DNA of 64,000 nucleotides from Caproiciproducens galactitolivorans (GTDB taxonomy: Bacteria; Bacillota; Clostridia; Oscillospirales; Acutalibacteraceae). This document shows positions 63,702 to 64,000 of this stretch, piece by piece. Every line of letters begins with the position of its first letter. Within the stretch, counting starts at the first letter, position 1. Both the position numbers and the translations under genes were made by a program. Below the pieces are notes generated by a model. That model was not told the DNA's origin. It saw nothing but the letters and a program-made list of their open reading frames with translations, and did no database searches. The DNA lies in the NCBI RefSeq assembly GCF_026672255.1, contig NZ_JAPOHA010000008.1:101368-165367 (forward strand). Reading direction: 5' to 3'.

Positions 63702-64000
63702 ATGGAAGAGGCACAAAATGACTCAGATAATTTAGTAGAAGATGGCTTTGCATTCCTAAAGCTAAATAATGAATGTAATATTGAGAATGCAGAGAATAAA
63801 TTGATATTTGATAGATTGACATACATTATTTTTTGTACGGCTATTTTGCCAAGTGATAAATTTGGGAAAATGGCATTAAATCAGCTATCAAAACTATATA
63901 TGTCGGTAAAGGATTTGGATGGCAACTGGTTCTTTGAGCCTAGCTACGAAAACGATTTAAACTTATTATATGATAAAATGAAAAGTTTTTTTCCATTAAA
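63702..64000 (+). CDS. Unrecognised protein, 3'-truncated by window edge
   Basis: An ATG at 63702 opens a frame that is still open at the end of the window (99 codons visible), beginning MEEAQNDSDNLVEDGFAFL. The sequence is markedly AT-rich compared with the genes before the tRNA, which suggests horizontally acquired DNA. There is no signal peptide, and the part seen is mixed helical with aromatic residues (LTYIIFCTAIL, WFFEPSYENDLNLLYDKM). No ribosome-binding site of the usual strength is present (GGGATGATG upstream). The family was not recognised; a cargo gene of an integrated element is possible. Confidence 0.5.
   Translation, partial: MEEAQNDSDNLVEDGFAFLKLNNECNIENAENKLIFDRLTYIIFCTAILPSDKFGKMALNQLSKLYMSVKDLDGNWFFEPSYENDLNLLYDKMKSFFPL

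Overview
The window looks like a chromosome segment of an anaerobic, endospore-forming, low-to-mid-GC Firmicute of class Clostridia, most likely the Oscillospiraceae/Ruminococcaceae group; a Caproiciproducens-like organism would fit, but that is inference. The evidence is sporulation genes (cotJA/cotJB, a ytvI-type gene, dipicolinate synthase A and B), clostridial-type nitrogen assimilation (type III glutamine synthetase and a split, ferredoxin-containing glutamate synthase), rubredoxin, a Cys-type sulfatase with its radical-SAM maturase, and gene starts preceded by strong AGGAGG-type ribosome-binding sites with TTGACA-17-TATAAT promoters.

Layout. 1-1831: end of a surface or pilus locus (one partial gene, two prepilin-like proteins). 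1987-6101: a cassette of three unfamiliar genes (helix-turn-helix protein, MORN-repeat protein, degenerate metallo-beta-lactamase-fold protein with a Cys-rich tail). 6448-9291: a large secreted surface protein under a perfect promoter. 9457-10444: spore coat operon cotJA-cotJB with a truncated cotJC, plus a 54-residue Cys-rich gene. 10608-21902: housekeeping genes (flippase-like protein, Ca2+ P-type ATPase, PAP2 phosphatase, rubredoxin, ytvI, XRE regulator, pncB, RNase P RNA, recQ). 22372-34433: a sulfate-ester utilisation locus, with a secreted beta-helix protein, a TauE/SafE exporter, a sulfatase, a NitT/TauT-type ABC importer with two different ATPases and two different permeases, a LacI regulator and an anaerobic sulfatase-maturating enzyme. 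34769-37482: a B12-binding radical SAM protein and a DUF2935 protein.

37668-43220: a cobalamin-riboswitch-controlled operon for a cell-wall-anchored beta-propeller, a DUF4430 lipoprotein and an ECF importer; together these look like a Gram-positive surface capture and uptake system for vitamin B12. 43439-50894: divergent glnN and the five-gene glutamate synthase operon, which together form the GS/GOGAT cycle. 50972-56599: O-acetylhomoserine sulfhydrylase, dipicolinate synthase, murC and a CrtO-like membrane protein. 56675-57811: a cohesin-domain surface protein. 58036-62914: a PTS locus (HPr paralogue, PRD regulator carrying a IIA domain, IIB, IIC, SIS-domain protein) whose two promoters share an identical upstream element.

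62978-63344: a candidate structured small RNA with its own promoter, followed by initiator tRNA-fMet. From about 63400 to the end the DNA becomes AT-rich, with 21-bp direct repeats and an unrecognised partial gene, which may be the edge of an integrated element. No CRISPR array and no complete insertion sequence were seen.
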